Notes under the pieces: model-generated
The model's database searches: none
Seen by the model: the letters and a program-made list of their open reading frames with translations, nothing else
What the model was told of the DNA's origin: nothing
Position numbers and translations under genes: made by a program
Assembly: GCA_903821905.1 (NCBI GenBank)
Contig: CAIJMQ010000096.1
Span: 1 to 9,310, forward strand
Reading direction: 5' to 3'
Source of the DNA: an uncultured bacterium
GTDB taxonomy: Bacteria > CAIJMQ01
DNA length: 9,310 bases
Shown here: positions 5,910-9,310 of the stretch, one piece after another
Numbering within the stretch: the stretch's first letter is position 1
How the letters are laid out: each line of letters starts with the position of its first letter

Positions 5910-8102
5910 ATGAAAAAGGAAGTTTTTTTACAAAAAGTTAGAAATATCGGTATCTTTGCACACATTGATGCGGGGAAAACTACTATTAGTGAGCGGATAC
6001 TTTACTATACAGGTAAAATCCATAAGATGGGAGAAGTCCATGAAGGTACTACTACTATGGATTGGATGCCGCAAGAAAGAGAAAGAGGAGTTACTATTAC
6101 TGCTGCGGCTATTACCTGTTTTTGGAAGGACCATCGGATAAATATAATTGATACGCCTGGCCATGTAGATTTTACTGCGGAAGTAGAAAGGTCCTTGAGA
6201 GTTTTAGACGGAGCAGTAGCTGTATTCAGTGGCGTTGAAGGAGTAGAGCCACAATCTGAAACAGTATGGAATCAGGCAAATAGGCACAATGTTTCTAGAA
6301 TTGCTTTCATAAATAAGATGGACAGAGAAGGAGCAGATTACAAAGCAGTAGTTGAGGAAATGGAGAAGAAACTAAACGCTCATGTTTTAGTTTTACAGTT
6401 GCCAATTGGAACAGGTTCTAAGTTTTCAGGAGCGATTGATATAGTTAGTTTTAAAGAACTTTTATTTGATGAAGAAGCAGGGGAAGGTTACAAAATAACA
6501 GACATATCTGAGAAGCACAAGGCAAGGGCTTTAAAATACAGAGAGCTTTTGATAGAAAAATTAGCTGAGGTCAGTGATGAAATTATGCATAAGTTTGTTC
6601 ACGGAGAAAAAGTAGAAGAACAGTTGTTACAAGAAACGATAAGAAAAGCAACAATCAAAGATAAAATGGTACCGGTTCTATGTGGTACAGCATTGAAAAA
6701 CAAAGGTGTTCAACCTCTTCTTGATGCTATAGTAAAATATCTTCCTTCACCTTTAGATGTTCCGCCGGTTACAGGTAAGAATCCTGTATCTGGACAAGAA
6801 GAAGAAAGAAAAGCATCTGTAGATGAACCTTTTTCTGCGCTAGCTTTTAAAATAGTCACTGACCCTTTTACGGGACGTCTTACTTACATAAGGATTTACT
6901 CGGGACAAATAGAAGTAGGGCAGAAGATTTATGATGTTGCCAAGGGAAAAGCTGAGAAGATACAAAGAATATTTCTTATGCATGCTAATAAAAGAGAAGA
7001 AATAAAGGAAGCTTCGGCTGGTGAAATTGTTGTTGTTGTAGGATTGCAGGCCACTACTACTGGAGATACTGTTTGCGATGAGGAACATCCGATCATTCTG
7101 GAACGATTAACTTTCCCGGAACCTGTAATTTTTGTTCGAATTGAACCTGCCAATAAACAGGAAGGAGAAAAAATGCAGCAGGTCTTGAGAAAACTGGAAG
7201 AGGAAGACCCAACCTTTAAAGTTTCCCAAGATCAAGAAACAGGACAAACAATTATTTCTGGGATGGGAGAATTTCATCTTTTGGTAATTACTCAGAGAAT
7301 ATTAGAAGAGTTTAAAGTTAATGCCAATGTAGGAAAACCTCAAGTAACGTATAGGGAGAATATTAATGTTGAAGCAGAGGGAGAGGGTAAATATATACGT
7401 CAGAGTGGAGGAAGAGGACAGTATGGGCATGTTTTATTGAGAATAGAACCTATTACTTTTTCTGAAAAACATCTTGACGCTTCTTCTCATACAAAAGATC
7501 ATAAAAAGACATCGAAGACACATAAAACAGATAAGGTTATCTCCGAAGAAGATATTCGAGCAGGTAAAACTTTTGAATTCATAAACGATATAAAATATGG
7601 GACCATACCTTCAAATTTTATTTCATCAATAGAGGATGGAGTAAAAGACGCTATGAGAAGCGGAATAGTCGCTGGTTATCCCGTAATTAATGTTAGAATT
7701 ATTTTAACCGATGGTTCTTATCATGAAGTTGATTCTTCAGATGTTGCTTTTCATATAGCAGCATCTATGGCTTTTAAAGATGCTATGGCAAAAGCAAAAC
7801 CGCATCTCTTAGAACCTTTCATGAAAGCAGAAGTAGTAGCTCCTGAAGAATATATGGGAGAAATTTTAGCAGACCTTAATGTTAAGAAAGCAGAAATTAA
7901 TGAAATTAAACATCGTGGTGGCCTTATTATAATTACAGTTTCTGTCGCTTTGGCTGAAATGTTTGGGTATGCTACAACCTTAAGGTCCTTGACTAAAGGC
8001 CGCGGTTCTTATATCATGGAATTTTCAAAATATGGAAAAGTTTCTGCACAAAAAGAGAAACAGATACTCCATGTGAATAATAATTCTCAAAATGGAGGGT
8101 AA
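5910..8102 (+). CDS. fusA: Translation elongation factor G with domain IV insertion
   Basis: EF-G is the cytosolic GTPase that drives tRNA-mRNA translocation and, with RRF, ribosome recycling. The G domain is intact: AHIDAGKTT (residues 17-25), switch I through RERGVTI (57-63), DTPGH (81-85) and NKMD (135-138). Domain II follows from about residue 300, and domain III contains GMGEFHLL (about 452-458), where GELHLE/D is usual. Domain IV has the tip loop SGGRGQYGH and later SYHEVDSSD, and domain V has AEMFGYATTLRS. At 730 residues it is about 30 longer than typical bacterial EF-G (about 690-704). The excess is a His/Lys/Thr-rich insertion at residues about 517-552. The ATG at 5910 gives the usual N-terminal length before RNIGI, and TGA at 5877 blocks extension; no well-spaced Shine-Dalgarno is visible. 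The C-terminal tail NNNSQNGG encodes the tuf ribosome-binding site. Canonical EF-G is favoured over EF-G2 paralogues by its place between rpsG and tuf. Confidence 0.96.
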   Translation: MKKEVFLQKVRNIGIFAHIDAGKTTISERILYYTGKIHKMGEVHEGTTTMDWMPQERERGVTITAAAITCFWKDHRINIIDTPGHVDFTAEVERSLRVLDGAVAVFSGVEGVEPQSETVWNQANRHNVSRIAFINKMDREGADYKAVVEEMEKKLNAHVLVLQLPIGTGSKFSGAIDIVSFKELLFDEEAGEGYKITDISEKHKARALKYRELLIEKLAEVSDEIMHKFVHGEKVEEQLLQETIRKATIKDKMVPVLCGTALKNKGVQPLLDAIVKYLPSPLDVPPVTGKNPVSGQEEERKASVDEPFSALAFKIVTDPFTGRLTYIRIYSGQIEVGQKIYDVAKGKAEKIQRIFLMHANKREEIKEASAGEIVVVVGLQATTTGDTVCDEEHPIILERLTFPEPVIFVRIEPANKQEGEKMQQVLRKLEEEDPTFKVSQDQETGQTIISGMGEFHLLVITQRILEEFKVNANVGKPQVTYRENINVEAEGEGKYIRQSGGRGQYGHVLLRIEPITFSEKHLDASSHTKDHKKTSKTHKTDKVISEEDIRAGKTFEFINDIKYGTIPSNFISSIEDGVKDAMRSGIVAGYPVINVRIILTDGSYHEVDSSDVAFHIAASMAFKDAMAKAKPHLLEPFMKAEVVAPEEYMGEILADLNVKKAEINEIKHRGGLIIITVSVALAEMFGYATTLRSLTKGRGSYIMEFSKYGKVSAQKEKQILHVNNNSQNGG
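8094..8099 (+). promoter_or_regulatory. Shine-Dalgarno for tuf, encoded by the fusA 3' end
   Basis: GGAGGG lies 10 nt before the tuf ATG and ends immediately before the fusA stop codon. It encodes the terminal Gly-Gly of EF-G. The overlap of signal and coding sequence, with only 7 nt between the fusA stop and the tuf start, suggests translational coupling. It is a different Shine-Dalgarno form from the GAGGTGAT module of rpsL and rpsG. Confidence 0.75.
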
Positions 8103-8109
8103 ATAAGAG

Positions 8110-9309
8110 ATGGCAAAAGAAAAATTTGAGAGAAAGAAACCGCATGTAAACATAGGAACGATAGGACACGTAGACCATGGCAAGACATCATTAACAGCAG
8201 CAATAACGAAAGTACTTTCAAAGAAAGGCCTAACATCAAAAGAATTCTCAGTAGATGAAATCGACAAAGCCCCTGAAGAAAAAGAAAGAGGCCTAACAAT
8301 AAACATATCACATATAGAATACGAGACAGAAAAACGCCATTATGCGCATATAGACTGTCCAGGCCATGCAGACTACATCAAAAACATGATAACAGGTGCA
8401 GCCCAGATGGACGGAGCAATATTAGTAGTATCAGCAGCAGATGGCCCAATGCCACAAACAAGAGAACACATACTACTTGCAAGACAAGTAGGCGTACCAG
8501 CAATGGTAGTATTCCTAAACAAAACAGACCAAGTAACAGATCCTGAACTATTAGAACTGGTAGAACTGGAAGTAAGAGACCTATTAAAAAAATACGAATT
8601 TCCCGGTGATAAAATCCCGATAATCAAAGGTAGCGCTTTAAAATGTTTACAATCAGCAGATGTAGGCGGTCCGGATTGCAAATGCATATCCGAACTGTTA
8701 GACGCAGTTGACTCATACATTCCAACTCCCAAAAGAGAAACAGACAAACCATTCATAATGGCAATAGAAGACATATTTACAATAACAGGAAGAGGTACTG
8801 TAGTAACAGGAAGAATCGAACGCGGCAGGATAAAAGCAGGAGAAGAGGTAGAAATAGTTGGGTTAAGTCCAGAAGTAAAAAAGACCGTAGTAACAGGCGT
8901 AGAAATGTTCAGGAAGATACTGGACTATGGCGAAGCAGGAGACAACGTAGGAGTACTCCTAAGGGGAATAGAAAAAGAAGACGTAGTACGAGGTCAAGTA
9001 CTGGCAGCCCCCGGCAGCATAACACCCCATACAGAATTCAAAGGACAAATATATATACTAACAAAAGAAGAAGGCGGCAGACACACTCCTTTCTTTAGCG
9101 GATACAGACCCCAATTTTATTTCAGGACAACAGATGTAACGGGCACAGCAACATTACCTAAAGATGTAGAGATGGTAATGCCTGGTGATAACATAACGAT
9201 GGATATAAAACTAATAGCTTCTGTAGCAATGGAAAAGGGCTTGAGATTTGCTATAAGAGAAGGTGGTCATACTGTTGGAGCTGGTGTTGTCGGAGATGTG
9301 GTGAAATAA
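8110..9309 (+). CDS. tuf: Translation elongation factor Tu
   Basis: EF-Tu is the GTPase that carries aminoacyl-tRNA to the ribosomal A site. The 399-residue product is complete and near the usual 394-400. Visible motifs are GHVDHGKT (residues 19-26), RGLTI (60-64; the family usually has RGITI), DCPGH with the catalytic His (82-86), NKTD (137-140) and SAL (175-177). Domain II carries [14 protein letters not shown], and domain III carries [24 protein letters not shown] and ends [16 protein letters not shown] short cysteine-bearing loop (Cys179, Cys190, Cys192) lies at the end of the G domain, a place where EF-Tu varies in length. The start matches the [16 protein letters not shown] family N-terminus. 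It follows fusA by 7 nt, as in str operons. Codon choice is strikingly A-ending (Val nearly all GTA, Ala mostly GCA) except in the last 30 or so codons, unlike rpoBC, rpsL, rpsG and fusA. A second tuf copy may exist elsewhere. Confidence 0.98.
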   Translation: MAKEKFERKKPHVNIGTIGHVDHGKTSLTAAITKVLSKKGLTSKEFSVDEIDKAPEEKERGLTINISHIEYETEKRHYAHIDCPGHADYIKNMITGAAQMDGAILVVSAADGPMPQTREHILLARQVGVPAMVVFLNKTDQVTDPELLELVELEVRDLLKKYEFPGDKIPIIKGSALKCLQSADVGGPDCKCISELLDAVDSYIPTPKRETDKPFIMAIEDIFTITGRGTVVTGRIERGRIKAGEEVEIVGLSPEVKKTVVTGVEMFRKILDYGEAGDNVGVLLRGIEKEDVVRGQVLAAPGSITPHTEFKGQIYILTKEEGGRHTPFFSGYRPQFYFRTTDVTGTATLPKDVEMVMPGDNITMDIKLIASVAMEKGLRFAIREGGHTVGAGVVGDVVK

Positions 9310-9310
9310 A

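Noticed and set aside
8373-8774. A 133-codon open frame on the minus strand inside tuf
   Set aside because: It is antisense to conserved EF-Tu and is explained by the scarcity of reverse-strand stops in that codon usage; no motif is visible.

Overview
The window is a compact, single-strand run of core transcription and translation genes, in the order rpoB(partial)-rpoC fused, rpsL, rpsG, fusA, tuf. This is the classic rpoBC plus str-operon arrangement. All genes are on the + strand, all stop codons are TAA, and the only gap above 40 bp is 124 bp between rpsG and fusA. I found no RNA genes, mobile elements, CRISPR arrays, origins or attachment sites.

Organism: a bacterium with low-GC, AGA/ATA/TTA-rich coding. 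The beta' trigger loop carries a large SI3-type insertion (about nt 3668-4175). That insertion is known from Proteobacteria, Bacteroidetes, the PVC group and relatives and is absent from Firmicutes and Actinobacteria, so a Gram-negative-type lineage is likely. The extended Shine-Dalgarno sequence GAGGTGAT implies an ordinary 16S 3' end (AUCACCUC). Several residues that are nearly invariant elsewhere are changed, which suggests an uncultured, deep-branching lineage. I cannot name the phylum.

Layout: nt 2-4912 is one uninterrupted reading frame that begins inside RpoB (beta) and continues through a full RpoC (beta'), joined by a linker of about 30 residues with no stop and no ATG or GTG start. 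rpsL (4899-5273) overlaps its 3' end by 14 nt. rpsG (5312-5785) follows after 38 nt, and both ribosomal protein genes have the same 17-nt ribosome-binding/start module. After the 124-bp gap come fusA (5910-8102) and, 7 nt later, tuf (8110-9309), whose ribosome-binding site is encoded by the last codons of fusA.

The products work together: RNA polymerase large subunits, two 30S proteins (S12 at the decoding centre, S7 in the head), and the two elongation GTPases that deliver aminoacyl-tRNA and translocate the ribosome.

The points most worth a second look are the natural beta-beta' fusion outside its best-known hosts, a Gly in place of the near-universal Asn of the beta' NADFDGD active-site motif, other substitutions in the lid, F-loop and bridge helix, a His/Lys-rich insertion in EF-G domain IV, and a codon usage in tuf unlike that of its neighbours. 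I see no unknown multi-gene system here; the novelty lies within familiar genes.
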